Shown here in pieces: positions 8,745 to 17,387 of a stretch of DNA of 64,000 bases (positions within the stretch are counted from its first letter, which is position 1; each line of letters opens with the position of its first letter). This DNA comes from Holophagaceae bacterium. GTDB lineage: Bacteria > Acidobacteriota > Holophagae > Holophagales > Holophagaceae. The translations under genes were made by a program, and so were the position numbers. The stretch spans positions 153,427 through 217,426 of the forward strand of contig JAJTBS010000004.1 of the NCBI GenBank assembly GCA_021286765.1. Reading direction: 5' to 3'. The notes under the pieces were generated by a model. It was not told the origin of the DNA. It ran no database searches and worked only from the letters and a program-made list of their open reading frames with translations.

Positions 8745-9617
8745 GTGCGCTACGACGAACCCCTCTTCCGCCCGCCCAGCGAAGCCGACTCCTTCATCCT
8801 CCAGGCCACCCTGGGCTGCTCCTGGAACGCCTGCACCTACTGCGCCATGTACCGGCGCAAGCGCCACGCGGTGCGGCCGCTGGACGAGGTGCTGGCCGAT
8901 ATCGCTGAGGCGGGCGCCCGGTTCGCCGAGGAGGTGCGCCACGTCTTCGTGGCGGATGGCGACCCCTTGGGCATGGCCACGGCGCACTGGGAGCCTATCC
9001 TGCGCGCCCTGGCCGTCGCCTTCCCCCGCCTGCGCCGCGTCAGCACCTACGCCACCGCCCGCAACCTGCTGGAGAAGACGCCGGAGGAGCTGCGGCGCTT
9101 GCGGGAGCTGGGCCTCTCCCTGCTCTACATCGGGCCCGAGTCCGGCGACGACGCCACCCTGCGGCGCATCGCCAAGGGGGCCGATGCGGCCGCCCATGTG
9201 GAGGCCGCCCGCAAGGCCCGCGAAGCCGGGATGGAGCAGTCGCTGATCTTCCTGCTGGGCGCAGGCGGCCGCGGCCGCAGCGAGGCCCACGCTCGGGCCT
9301 CGGGCCGCCTGGCCACGGCCATGGATCCCCGCTTTCTCTCCACCCTGACCCTCACGGTCGTCCCCGGCACGCCCCTCGCCCGGTTGGAAGAGGAAGGCCG
9401 CTTCGAGCTGCCGGATGTCCACGGCCTGCTGCAGGAGCTGCGCTGGTTCGTGGAGGAGGCCCGGCCGAGCGCCGCCATCTTCCGCGCCAACCACGCCTCC
9501 AACTACCTGCCTATCGGCGGCCGCCTGCCCCGGGACCGGGACGCCATCCTCGCCGCCATCGACGCCGCCCTGGTCGGCCAGGTGAGGCTGCGGCCGGAGT
9601 GGGCGCGGGGGCTGTAA
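8745..9617 (+). CDS. Radical SAM protein
   Basis: A 290-residue radical SAM enzyme. The cluster motif appears near the N-terminus as CSWNACTYC (C-x4-C-x2-C spacing, as in COG1032-like proteins without a cobalamin domain), followed by a TIM-barrel pattern including LLYIGPESGDD and SLIFLLGAGGRG, the region that contacts the methionine part of SAM. The substrate is unknown. The start is set at the GTG at 8745, which has GGGAG nine bases upstream; a TTG at 8727 is possible but poorly spaced. Glycine-rich and HASNYLPIGGRLP stretches at the C-terminus are typical of this family. Confidence 0.85.
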   Translation: MRYDEPLFRPPSEADSFILQATLGCSWNACTYCAMYRRKRHAVRPLDEVLADIAEAGARFAEEVRHVFVADGDPLGMATAHWEPILRALAVAFPRLRRVSTYATARNLLEKTPEELRRLRELGLSLLYIGPESGDDATLRRIAKGADAAAHVEAARKAREAGMEQSLIFLLGAGGRGRSEAHARASGRLATAMDPRFLSTLTLTVVPGTPLARLEEEGRFELPDVHGLLQELRWFVEEARPSAAIFRANHASNYLPIGGRLPRDRDAILAAIDAALVGQVRLRPEWARGL

Positions 9618-9687
9618 TGGAAGCTGCTAATCGAGCGGGCCTGCAAGCATTTCACGAATTGAGGCAAGAACCACGCTGGAGGGATGG

Positions 9688-10383
9688 TTAGGGTATGAAG
9701 GGAACGCTCTTTGAGAGAGTGAATTCAAAGACCTCATCGGTGTACGGCGAATACTTGAAGAACCCATGCGATTCCCTAAATAGCAAAATGGCAATGTCTT
9801 TTCCAATCCCTCGTGTAACACCCCAGATGTCGATCACACCCTTAGGTAGCTGAATTTTGTAAATTTTCGAACCACCCTCTTCGCGCCAGAACACATGGTT
9901 CGGATTGAAGTCATTCCAGTAAAAGATTCGATGATCAATGCAACCGAGGAACGCTGCCCCAGTGGGAAGCTGATAAGCCAATGCAGCCTCCTTTTGTACA
10001 TCCTGGAATATGGAGATTTTGCCATCTATCAAGCGGTATCCAATATGTGAGCGAGCCTTGTAGTTCCAGCTTCGATCAGAATTCCAGGAGCCGACTCGGG
10101 TAGTGAAGGCCGTGTTCGGTCCAAACGGGAATAGCTGAGATGAATGCAGCATCAGTTCAATCCCGAAGTCGTAGCCTTGATCCATTACCACCTTGATCTG
10201 CCGGTTCTTCATTCCACCCTGGAGTGAAGCCCCCATTGTTTGTGGTCCGTCTTCAAATATGACAATCCAATCTTGCCCCCTTGTATCGATCCTTAAACCT
10301 GGATTACCTGAACCAATCCCCTGCCCCAATAGCAGTGAACACGCGGTCGCTTGTACAAGGTAAGTAACTCTGAGACGCCCCAC
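9688..10383 (-). CDS. Uncharacterised exported protein, AT-rich compared with neighbours
   Basis: A 231-residue protein of unknown function. The N-terminus (VTYLVQATACSLLLGQG) looks like a short secretion signal. The rest is rich in aromatic and small residues in a beta-strand-like rhythm, without a motif I recognise. The GTG at 10383 has GGAGG nine bases upstream, and that site touches the stop codon of the NTF2-like gene, implying coupled translation. Codon use and base composition are visibly AT-richer than in flanking genes (many A/T third positions), a sign of recent acquisition. No mobile element is seen beside it. Confidence 0.65.
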   Translation of the reverse strand: MGRLRVTYLVQATACSLLLGQGIGSGNPGLRIDTRGQDWIVIFEDGPQTMGASLQGGMKNRQIKVVMDQGYDFGIELMLHSSQLFPFGPNTAFTTRVGSWNSDRSWNYKARSHIGYRLIDGKISIFQDVQKEAALAYQLPTGAAFLGCIDHRIFYWNDFNPNHVFWREEGGSKIYKIQLPKGVIDIWGVTRGIGKDIAILLFRESHGFFKYSPYTDEVFEFTLSKSVPFIP

Positions 10384-10397
10384 GGGTGGTGTCCTCC

Positions 10398-10793
10398 CTA
10401 CCCCTCGATGAACCAGACCCGAACAATCTTCCCCCCCGAGACCTCGTAGATCGCCGTCACGGTGATGGGCTTGGGCCCCATGCCTTCGGCCTGTTCCTGG
10501 TCGATGACGAAGGCGCCCTGGGTGATGCGTTTGAGGATCTTCACGCGCAGGGCGGGGTAGGCCTTGAACAGCTCGCCGTAGCCCTTCTTCAGGGCGGCCA
10601 GGCCCTTCTCGGGATTCACGGTGCCGGCCATGGTGCGGAACTCGATGTCCGGGGCGTAGCAGGCGGCGAAGGCGTCCAGGTCGTGGGCGTTGTAGGCCTC
10701 CACCTGCTTCTGGACCACGGCTTCCGGCGCGACCGGGGCGGGCGGCGCCCCCGCAAGGACAACGCAAACAGCCAGAGCAGACCAGCGGATCAT
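10398..10793 (-). CDS. SnoaL/NTF2-like exported protein
   Basis: A 131-residue protein with a signal peptide (hydrophobic stretch LAVCVVLAGAPPAP) followed by a single NTF2/SnoaL-like cone domain: the helix VVQKQVEAYNAHDLDAFAACYAPDIEF and the strand pattern ending KIVRVWFIEG are typical. Such domains bind small hydrophobic ligands or act as isomerase-like folds; the substrate is unknown. The ATG at 10793 has AGGGAG five bases upstream, whereas a GTG six bases earlier sits too close to it. It precedes the AT-rich orphan gene by 14 bases on the same strand and is divergent from the rhodanese gene. Confidence 0.8.
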   Translation of the reverse strand: MIRWSALAVCVVLAGAPPAPVAPEAVVQKQVEAYNAHDLDAFAACYAPDIEFRTMAGTVNPEKGLAALKKGYGELFKAYPALRVKILKRITQGAFVIDQEQAEGMGPKPITVTAIYEVSGGKIVRVWFIEG

Positions 10794-10926
10794 GGGCACT
10801 CCCTAAGGAAATCTCCCCCGATTGGACCACAAACACGGGAACGGCCCCATGGATCCCACCGTTCACCCCAGGCCCTGCCCTTCCGGCGGGCAGCGGCGTA
10901 TGGTGGAACACCCGCCGGAGGCCCCC

Positions 10927-11826
10927 ATGCCGATGCGTCCCCACCTCCTCATCCCCTTTCTCGGCTGCGCGCTCCTGGCCCAGGCGCCGGCGCGGAAGCT
11001 CCACCCCGAGCTGCTCGTCAGCACCGCCTGGCTCGCCGATCACCTCAAGGATCCCGACCTGGTCCTGCTGCACGTGGCGGACACGTTCGCGGACTACAAG
11101 CGGGGCCACATCCCCGGCGCGCGGTACCTCGCCACGGCGAAGTTCATCGACAACAGCGGCGCCCTGGGTTCAGAGCTGCCGCCCGTCGAGACGCTGGTGA
11201 AGACCTTCTCGGAGCTGGGCGTCACCGAGAAGAGCCGCGTCGTCATCTACGCCACGGCCTGGATGCCCAACGCGGCGCGGGCCTTCTTCACCCTGGACTA
11301 CCTGGGCCGCGGCGACCGCGCGGCCCTGCTGGACGGCGGCATCGAGCAGTGGCTGGCGGAGGACCGCCCTGTCACGGGGGCCGTGCCCGCCCATGCGACG
11401 GCGACCTTCGTGCCAAAGGTGAGGCCAGGGGTGAGGGCCACGCTGGAAGAAGTGAAATCCGTCGTCGAGGCCTCCGAACCGCAAGCCACCTGCCAGGTGC
11501 TGGATTCCCGCCCCGACCGGCGCTACCAGGCGGGCCATCTCCGCGGCGCCAATCATGTCTACTGGCAGGAGACCCTGGTGGACGAGGAGCACCCGGTGTT
11601 CCAGCCCGTGGCCAAGCTGGAGGCCCTCTTGGCCGCCCGTGGGTTCCAGCCGGGCCGGAAGGTGCTCACTTACTGCGAAGTGGGCCTGCAGGCCTCCCAC
11701 GGCTACTTCCTGTGCCGCTACCTGGGCTATGACGCCGCCCTGTTCGACGGCTCCTACCAGGCCTGGACCGCGGCCAAGCTCCCAACCGTGAGCGGCGGCG
11801 AGAAGCCCGCTCCACCGGCAAACTGA
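10927..11826 (+). CDS. Exported two-domain thiosulfate sulfurtransferase (rhodanese)
   Basis: A 299-residue tandem rhodanese with a signal peptide (cleavage near LLAQAPA). The N-terminal domain (HIPGARYL) carries ATAWMPNAAR at the loop position and lacks the cysteine, as is usual for the inactive half. The C-terminal domain has RYQAGHLRGANHVYW and the active-site loop YCEVGLQASHG, with the catalytic cysteine. It likely transfers sulfane sulfur from thiosulfate or related donors in the periplasm. The ATG at 10927 follows GGAGG. It converges with the large membrane protein gene, only six bases separating the stops. Confidence 0.88.
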   Translation: MPMRPHLLIPFLGCALLAQAPARKLHPELLVSTAWLADHLKDPDLVLLHVADTFADYKRGHIPGARYLATAKFIDNSGALGSELPPVETLVKTFSELGVTEKSRVVIYATAWMPNAARAFFTLDYLGRGDRAALLDGGIEQWLAEDRPVTGAVPAHATATFVPKVRPGVRATLEEVKSVVEASEPQATCQVLDSRPDRRYQAGHLRGANHVYWQETLVDEEHPVFQPVAKLEALLAARGFQPGRKVLTYCEVGLQASHGYFLCRYLGYDAALFDGSYQAWTAAKLPTVSGGEKPAPPAN

Positions 11827-11832
11827 GCGGAC

Positions 11833-14800
11833 CTATTTGAGCAGGTGCATGAGCGGGTTGAAGACCTGGGTCAGCAGGCCGCCGAAGCTCGGATTCAACG
11901 TCGCCAGGAGCAGGAGCAGGGGCACCACCACGAAGCGGAAGCCATTCTCCACCAGCCCCAAGCTGAACTGCACCTCCCCGGGCTGGCTGCCTTCCATGAG
12001 GCAGAGCAGGGGGTCGCGCTCCATGCTGAGGATCACCAGGGTCACCCACAGGGCCATGCCCGTCAGGGCCCCGCTGAGGATGAGGAGCACATCGCTCTTG
12101 GGCTGGAAGTCGAAGGCCGCCACGCCCAGGATCACCAGGATCATGGTGCCCAGCGAGCCGATGAGCTGGGCCCGCAGCACGAGGAAGGCCTGCCGGATGA
12201 AGTGGACGGCGCGCAGGGCGAAGAAGAGATCCACCTCCGCCTGGTGGGCCGCCGCGGCGGCGGGGTCCTTGGCGCAGGCCACGGCCAGGGTGTCGCCGCA
12301 GGCGGTCATCTGGCGGGCGATGGCCAGGCGGTTGCGCCAGTTCTCGTACTCGCCCAAGCTCCGCCGGCTACGCGAGATCTTCTCGTCCAGATCCGTGAGG
12401 GCGCCGAGGCAGGCCTGGAACCCGGGGACGGCCCGGGCGATCCAGTCCTTCTGGGTCTGCAGGATCTCCCGTCCCCGGAGGCTGGAGCGGTGCGTGGACA
12501 GGCCACGACCCAGGGCCGTCATGGCCTTCCACTCGATGAGGGCCCCGACTTCGGCGAAGGCCGCCCGGTACGAGGCCAGATTCAGCACTTCCAATAGGCC
12601 GCGGCATTCCTTCCACCCCTGGTGGAACTGCCAGAAGAGGAAGGCGGACGACGTGAACAGCGCCGCGGCGATGGCGACCACCACCAGGGTGACGCCCTGC
12701 ACCTCCATGAGGGGCCGGATCAGGCCTCCGGGCATGATGAGCTGGAAGCCCACGAGGGCCGCCACGATGCCGAAGGTCCAGGGCTGGAAGTGGAGCCCCC
12801 GGAGGTGGCGCATGACCAGCACCTTCGGTTCGGTGATCCCGATGGGCTCGGGCCAGAAGGTGTCCTGGTTCTGCCGGCGGACATCGAACCAGGTGCGGAG
12901 CAGCAGGGCCACGCCGGCCGCCAGCAACAGCATCGAGGGAATGAGGGACACCCCCCGGCCCGGCGAGGAGAATCGCAGGTAGGCCGGCATGAAGACCAGG
13001 AAATGGGTCGGGCCCCAGATGAGGATGGCCACCGCCGGCAGCAGGGCGATCAGGAGCAAGAGGATGGCCAGCCAGCCGCCGACCAGGCCCCGGAGGCACC
13101 AGCCGGTCGCCAGGAAGACGCTCCCCCAGATCAGCACGCTCATCCACAGGTAGGGATCATGGCCGGGGTTCCCCCTCAGGATCGCCAGGGGCAGCAGGTA
13201 CCCCATGGCCAGGAAGGTCAGGACGGCCAGCGCCAGCACCGCGCCGGAGGCAAGGTAGCGGTAGGCCCGCAGGCCCGGCTCCCCCGCCGGAAGGCCCGCC
13301 ACCTGGCGCAGCGGCCGCAGGAAGACCAGCACCGAGGCGAGGCCCAGGCCGAACACCAGCATGGCCAGCTGGCGCAGCCTGGAGTACACGTACTGGACGA
13401 GGTCCCTGCTTTGGGTGGCGACCTCCCGGTAGCGCGCCTCCACCCCCTGATCCCAGACCAGGGTCCCGTCCCGGTTGGCCTCCGCCTCCAAGCCGCCGTG
13501 GCGCAGGGGCCAGATGCTGCCCCCCTTCACGATGGACACCAGCCCCTGCTTGCCCCAGTAGCGGCGCTCGGGATCATCCGCCTTGGCGGGATCCAAAAGC
13601 AGCAGCGTTGCGTAGTAGGTGGCGTACTCGCCTTCGGAGGTGAAGCGAACCGGCGATTCCAGGTCACCCTTCTTCAGCGAGAGCACCCGGACCGCGTCGG
13701 TCACGGCATAGCCGCCGAACAGCACCATGCCATCCATGGCTTGGCTGTGGTTCGGATGCGCGAAGAGGGCGTGATTGCCACTGGTGGTGAAGAGCGTGCA
13801 GCTGGGGTGATAGGCCCGGATCCGCTCCGCCAGGAAGAGCAGATCCTGCGGATCGCTGGCGGAGATCCCCACATGCGTGTAGCCCCGCCGGGCCAGGCTG
13901 AGAATGGTGCCTGCCAGGGTGAGTTCGGTGTTGCGCACGGTGTCTGGAGAATATTGGGGCACGGTGTCAAGCACCCGCAGCGCATCGTCCTCGGCCGGTC
14001 CCAGAAGGGTGGAGGGGAGCACCAGCTCCTGCGAATCCGCCCCCTTGGCCAGGTTCTGCTCCATGGCCCGCCGCTCCAAGCGCAGCCGCGACAGCCCCAT
14101 GGGAAACAGGATCTGGGTCATGGGCATCCCCCCGGCGCCCCGGTCTCGGCTGTAGACGGTGTTCGATTCCGTGAAGATGGCGATTTTCGAGGGATCCCGG
14201 GGCCACCCGGCCTGGGTGACATACCAGTCCAGGAGGCGGTCTTTCGAGGGGCCCGAGAGGTTGCAGATCCAGCCGGAGAGGCTGAGGCGCTTGAGATCGA
14301 CGGGCCCGACGGCTTCGCGCAGGGTCCTGGAGCCGGCCGCATCCAGCGTGGTCGTGCCCTGGACGCGGATGTCCGGGGCCGCCGGATCCCTGAAGTGGGC
14401 CTCCAGGCCAGCGCCCAGGGAGCTGAGGCTGCCGGAGAACTGGGGCCCGAGGATCCCGATGCGCCGACCGGTGGCCGGGGCCGGCAGCCGCGCGGCCAGG
14501 TGCAGCGCCTGCCGCAGGGCCTCGCGATTCACGCCCAGGGACTGGCTCTCGCCCACGATGAAGAGCGCGTGATAGGCGGGCGTGGAGCCCCCCCGGGCGA
14601 ACCAGATGAGCCCGGGTCCGCTCTCGGCGAACTCAGAGGAGATGCCGGCCCCGGAATCCTCCCGGCCCTTGGCTTCCCAGGGCAGGTAGAAGGCCCGGGG
14701 GAGGAACTCCGAGGCCTTGAAGGCCCGCTGCACCGCGTTCAGCCGCAGGTCGAACCAGAGCCCCATGTTCGTGCGCTGGGGGTCCGGCAGGGTGAGGATG

Positions 14801-15027
14801 GTGGCGGTGACTGTGGAGGCGGCCGCCTGGGGCCGGTCCCTGAGGCATTGCTCCAGCAGGGCGCCCACGGCCTCGACCTTGCGATCCTTTTTCGGCGCCT
14901 CCGCGGCCTTGGCCGCAGTGGGGGCCTCCCGCTTGAGCGTTTTCGAGCCAAGGCCCAGGCCCGGCACCAGGGCCAGGAGCGCCGTGAAGCCGACGCCCAG
15001 GGAGAGGGGGGAGAAGGCCTTGCTCAA
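11833..15027 (-). CDS. Large receptor-like membrane protein of unknown function (1064 aa)
   Basis: Not a family I can name. Visible layout: signal peptide at 1-27; a soluble, presumably periplasmic region at about 31-550; roughly ten transmembrane helices between 553 and 1050, with a cytoplasmic-looking helical stretch of about 150 residues (800-950) in the middle. The soluble region has alternating strand-helix units resembling a type I periplasmic-binding fold: RRIGILGPQFSGSLSSL (188-204), KIAIFTESNTVYSRD (282-296) and RRGYTHVGISASDPQDLLFL (380-399). That fold call is inference. The start is 16 bases after the papain-like protease stop, so the two form an operon behind a sigma-54-like promoter at 15791-15808. 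A sensor or transporter role is possible. Confidence 0.7.
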   Translation of the reverse strand: MSKAFSPLSLGVGFTALLALVPGLGLGSKTLKREAPTAAKAAEAPKKDRKVEAVGALLEQCLRDRPQAAASTVTATILTLPDPQRTNMGLWFDLRLNAVQRAFKASEFLPRAFYLPWEAKGREDSGAGISSEFAESGPGLIWFARGGSTPAYHALFIVGESQSLGVNREALRQALHLAARLPAPATGRRIGILGPQFSGSLSSLGAGLEAHFRDPAAPDIRVQGTTTLDAAGSRTLREAVGPVDLKRLSLSGWICNLSGPSKDRLLDWYVTQAGWPRDPSKIAIFTESNTVYSRDRGAGGMPMTQILFPMGLSRLRLERRAMEQNLAKGADSQELVLPSTLLGPAEDDALRVLDTVPQYSPDTVRNTELTLAGTILSLARRGYTHVGISASDPQDLLFLAERIRAYHPSCTLFTTSGNHALFAHPNHSQAMDGMVLFGGYAVTDAVRVLSLKKGDLESPVRFTSEGEYATYYATLLLLDPAKADDPERRYWGKQGLVSIVKGGSIWPLRHGGLEAEANRDGTLVWDQGVEARYREVATQSRDLVQYVYSRLRQLAMLVFGLGLASVLVFLRPLRQVAGLPAGEPGLRAYRYLASGAVLALAVLTFLAMGYLLPLAILRGNPGHDPYLWMSVLIWGSVFLATGWCLRGLVGGWLAILLLLIALLPAVAILIWGPTHFLVFMPAYLRFSSPGRGVSLIPSMLLLAAGVALLLRTWFDVRRQNQDTFWPEPIGITEPKVLVMRHLRGLHFQPWTFGIVAALVGFQLIMPGGLIRPLMEVQGVTLVVVAIAAALFTSSAFLFWQFHQGWKECRGLLEVLNLASYRAAFAEVGALIEWKAMTALGRGLSTHRSSLRGREILQTQKDWIARAVPGFQACLGALTDLDEKISRSRRSLGEYENWRNRLAIARQMTACGDTLAVACAKDPAAAAAHQAEVDLFFALRAVHFIRQAFLVLRAQLIGSLGTMILVILGVAAFDFQPKSDVLLILSGALTGMALWVTLVILSMERDPLLCLMEGSQPGEVQFSLGLVENGFRFVVVPLLLLLATLNPSFGGLLTQVFNPLMHLLK

Positions 15028-15043
15028 GGGATCCGCATCCGGT

Positions 15044-15751
15044 TCAGAGGGTCACCGTGGAGGCCTCGCCGTCCTCGTGGAGCAGGCGGTCCAGGTCTTT
15101 CCAGGAGAAGGCGAAGCGGCCCTGCAGCCCCCAGTCCGGGCCCCAGGAGTTGATGGCCCAGACCAGCTTCCGCTCGGCGTCCACGCCCAGCAGCTCGAAG
15201 GCATGACCGCCGCGCATGGCGCCCCGGACCTTCACGAGGCCCTTCGCATCGGGCTTGTCGAAACCTTCGTACCAGTTCAGTCCCACTTCCACGGGACCGA
15301 GGGTGGAGAGGGCCTTCAGGACGTCATCCAGGCCGAAGCACCACCGGTAGCCTTTCGTCAGACCAAGCGCCTTGAGGGCCTTCATGGCCGCCAGCACCGT
15401 CGACCCTGTGTCCCTGGGCGGCCAGGCGCCCACGATGGTGTCGTGGTGGGAGGCCTGGGTGTAGACCTTGCGGGCCAGGGCCTCGTTGTACCGGACTCCG
15501 GCTTGGCGGTAGGGCTCGGTGCAGATCACTCCGACGGCCCCATTGCCGGTGCAGGAGCCGAGCTCGCCCTGGTTGAAGGCTTTCAGGGTGCGATTCCAGA
15601 TGCGCGTCTGGATGGCGGCCCCCTTCTTCAGCAGGACCGGGAAGTTCCGGCTGCGCTCATCGAAGTGCAGGTGGCGCCCGAGGCGCCCGCCGTGCTGGGA
15701 CACATGCTCGGTGATCAGGCCGATGCGGTGGGGATGGGGCGCGTTCGCCAC
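15044..15751 (-). CDS. Papain-like (C1 family) cysteine peptidase
   Basis: A 235-residue protein without a signal peptide. Catalytic residues are visible in order: Gln61 and Cys67 in QGELGSCTGNG, His183 in GGHAFELLGVD, and Asn201 in INSWGPDWGLQGRF. The compact length and LGSCTGNG motif resemble C1 peptidases found in phages and in bacterial accessory loci. The GTG at 15751 has GGAGG five bases upstream. About 30 bases further up lies the predicted start of a transcript from the sigma-54-like element at 15791-15808. The large membrane protein gene follows after 16 bases. No propeptide is seen, so activity may be controlled by expression or partner binding. Confidence 0.88.
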   Translation of the reverse strand: MANAPHPHRIGLITEHVSQHGGRLGRHLHFDERSRNFPVLLKKGAAIQTRIWNRTLKAFNQGELGSCTGNGAVGVICTEPYRQAGVRYNEALARKVYTQASHHDTIVGAWPPRDTGSTVLAAMKALKALGLTKGYRWCFGLDDVLKALSTLGPVEVGLNWYEGFDKPDAKGLVKVRGAMRGGHAFELLGVDAERKLVWAINSWGPDWGLQGRFAFSWKDLDRLLHEDGEASTVTL

Positions 15752-15790
15752 GGGGACCTCCGTCCTGGAATGGGGTTGGGTCCCGATCCG

Positions 15791-15808
15791 TGGCAACCTG
15801 CACGCCAA
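15791..15808 (-). promoter_or_regulatory. Sigma-54-type -24/-12 promoter for the peptidase operon
   Basis: Minus-strand reading is TTGGCGTGCAGGTTGCCA. GG and GC are separated by ten bases, and TTGC stands at -12, as required for RpoN. The predicted transcript start is near 15781, about 30 bases before the GTG at 15751. The same TTGG-N10-GCCA framework, including TTGC, recurs at 17341-17358 on the other strand. Confidence 0.65.
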
Positions 15809-15975
15809 GTGCCGCAAATGGAATCTAGAGATCAGAAATGATTCGGGTTGAAAAATACGGCATAGAACCACAGACAATCCAGAATCGGGCAAACAGGCCC
15901 CTGGCTTGGATGCAAGTCGCTAGATCAGCATGAACTTACGGAATTTCACCCACCCCGGGTCCAAAAGCACCCAGG

Positions 15976-16965
15976 TCAGATGGGGACCCGGTCCTCCGGC
16001 GAGAACCGCCCCTGCCTGGGGGCATGGCCCAGGCCGTATTTCTTGAGCAGCTTGCCCAGGCTGCGCCGTTCCTTGCCGGCCAGCTTCGCCGCGAGGCTGA
16101 CGTTGCCTCCGGCCAGCCCCAGCAGGCCCACCAGGTAGGCCCGCTCAAAGGCCTCCACGGCCCGGGCCTTGGCCCGATGGAAGGTCAGCTCGCCCACCGG
16201 GGGTTCGGGGCTTCCCTGGGGCAGCGGGTGCATGGCCTTGGGTGGGTCGATGCGGATGACGGCTCCCTCCGCGAGGAGGTATTCCCGGTAGAGGAGGTTC
16301 TCCAGCTCACGGATGTTGCCGGGCCAGTGGTAGTGGCCCATCCAGGCCAGGGAGTCCGGGTGAATGGTCCTGGGACCCAGGCCGAAGCGCTTGTCGCAGG
16401 CCTCCAGGAACCAGGCGGCCAAATCCTCGATGTCCCCGCTCCGCTCCCGGAGGGGGGCCAGCTCGAGGCAGAGGATCTTCAGCCGGTACAGCAGGTCGGA
16501 ACGAAAGGCTCCGCGCTCGGCCAGCTGTGCGAGGTTGCTGTTGCTGGCGGCCAGGATGCGCACATTCCCCTGCTGGACCTGGCGCGCCCCCAGGGGACGG
16601 AACTCCTGATCCTGAAGGAATCGCAGGAGCGTCACCTGTCCCTTGGTGGAGAGGGCATCCACTTCATCCAGGAAGAGGGTCCCGCCCTCTGCCAGCGTCA
16701 CCAGGCCCGGCTGGTTGTCCTTGGCATCCGTGAAGGCCCCCTTGCGGTGCCCGAACAACTCGCTTTCGATGAGCGAATCGGGGATCGCGCCGCAGTTGAC
16801 GGCGATGAAGGGGCCCTCCTTCCGCACGCTCTGGTAGTGGATGGCCCGGGCGGCCAGCTCCTTCCCCGTGCCGGTCTCGCCCTCGATGAGCACCGGCGCA
16901 TCGCAGGCCGCCATGCGCGCAACGAGTCGCAGGGTCTCCCGCAGGGCTGGTGAATGACCGATCAA
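15976..16965 (-). CDS. Sigma-54-dependent transcriptional activator (AAA+ plus Fis-type HTH)
   Basis: A 329-residue enhancer-binding protein with no N-terminal sensory domain. The AAA+ core shows Walker A GETGTGKE (29-36), the sigma-54-contacting loop GAFTDA (76-81), Walker B GTLFLDEVDAL and the R-finger region; the C-terminus (FERAYLVGLLGLAGGNVSLAAKLAG) is a Fis-type helix-turn-helix. It should drive RpoN promoters such as the two flanking ones. The start is set at the TTG at 16965, preceded by AGAGGAG five bases away; an ATG at 17034 adds 23 residues but lacks a ribosome-binding site and has codon use unlike the gene. Lack of a receiver or GAF domain implies control by its own level or by a partner protein. 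Confidence 0.9.
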   Translation of the reverse strand: MIGHSPALRETLRLVARMAACDAPVLIEGETGTGKELAARAIHYQSVRKEGPFIAVNCGAIPDSLIESELFGHRKGAFTDAKDNQPGLVTLAEGGTLFLDEVDALSTKGQVTLLRFLQDQEFRPLGARQVQQGNVRILAASNSNLAQLAERGAFRSDLLYRLKILCLELAPLRERSGDIEDLAAWFLEACDKRFGLGPRTIHPDSLAWMGHYHWPGNIRELENLLYREYLLAEGAVIRIDPPKAMHPLPQGSPEPPVGELTFHRAKARAVEAFERAYLVGLLGLAGGNVSLAAKLAGKERRSLGKLLKKYGLGHAPRQGRFSPEDRVPI

Positions 16966-17141
16966 CTGGACTCCTCTGAGGATGTCGGAGACGCCTTCCT
17001 TCCATGGAAGTTCAGAAAGGCAATATAGACCCATTCAATTGTCATGCAAGACATCAACAATGCCTGTTTTTGTCAATCGAACATAAGAAGCGCATGGACA
17101 AAACTTGAATCAGCATGGCTACAGATGGCGGAAGAACCGTC

Positions 17142-17214
17142 GTTGAATGCTTGCTGGGCTCGGGGTGAAACCCCTTGGGTCAAAACGAACCCACCTGGGA
17201 TTTAGGCATTCAAC
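17142..17214. promoter_or_regulatory. Candidate enhancer: paired inverted 9-bp sites
   Basis: GTTGAATGC at 17142-17150 and its exact reverse complement GCATTCAAC at 17206-17214 lie about 64 bases apart centre to centre, close to six helical turns. They sit some 130-200 bases upstream of the -24 element at 17343, the usual range for binding sites of sigma-54 activators. A one-mismatch half-site, TTGGATGC, occurs at 15906-15913 upstream of the other promoter. A small hairpin (GGGG-TGAAA-CCCC) lies between the two sites. Confidence 0.4.
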
Positions 17215-17340
17215 CACTTATAAAAAAACAGCTTAAAGACAATTAAATTTCAGAAATCCGGGGCAATGATCTGACCGCAGTCACCATTGCTGCTTTTTTA
17301 CATGTTTCACAATGACAGCCACTTGGCTCGAACGGAGGTC

Positions 17341-17358
17341 TTGGCCCGGTGATTGCCA
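17341..17358 (+). promoter_or_regulatory. Sigma-54-type -24/-12 promoter for the holin-muramidase operon
   Basis: The sequence TTGGCCCGGTGATTGCCA places GG (17343-17344) and GC (17355-17356) ten bases apart, with TTGC at the -12 site. The expected transcript start is near 17367, about 20 bases before the ATG at 17388. The element shares TTGGC and TTGCCA with the promoter at 15791-15808. The divergent activator gene lies directly upstream. Confidence 0.65.
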
Positions 17359-17387
17359 TCCTTCCGCATCGCCACCCCTGGTGCCGA

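Noticed and set aside
12622-15153. Open frame of over 800 codons opposite the large membrane protein gene
   Set aside because: Low-complexity Gly/Glu/Gln/Arg-rich translation with no domains; it is the antisense of the 1064-residue gene.
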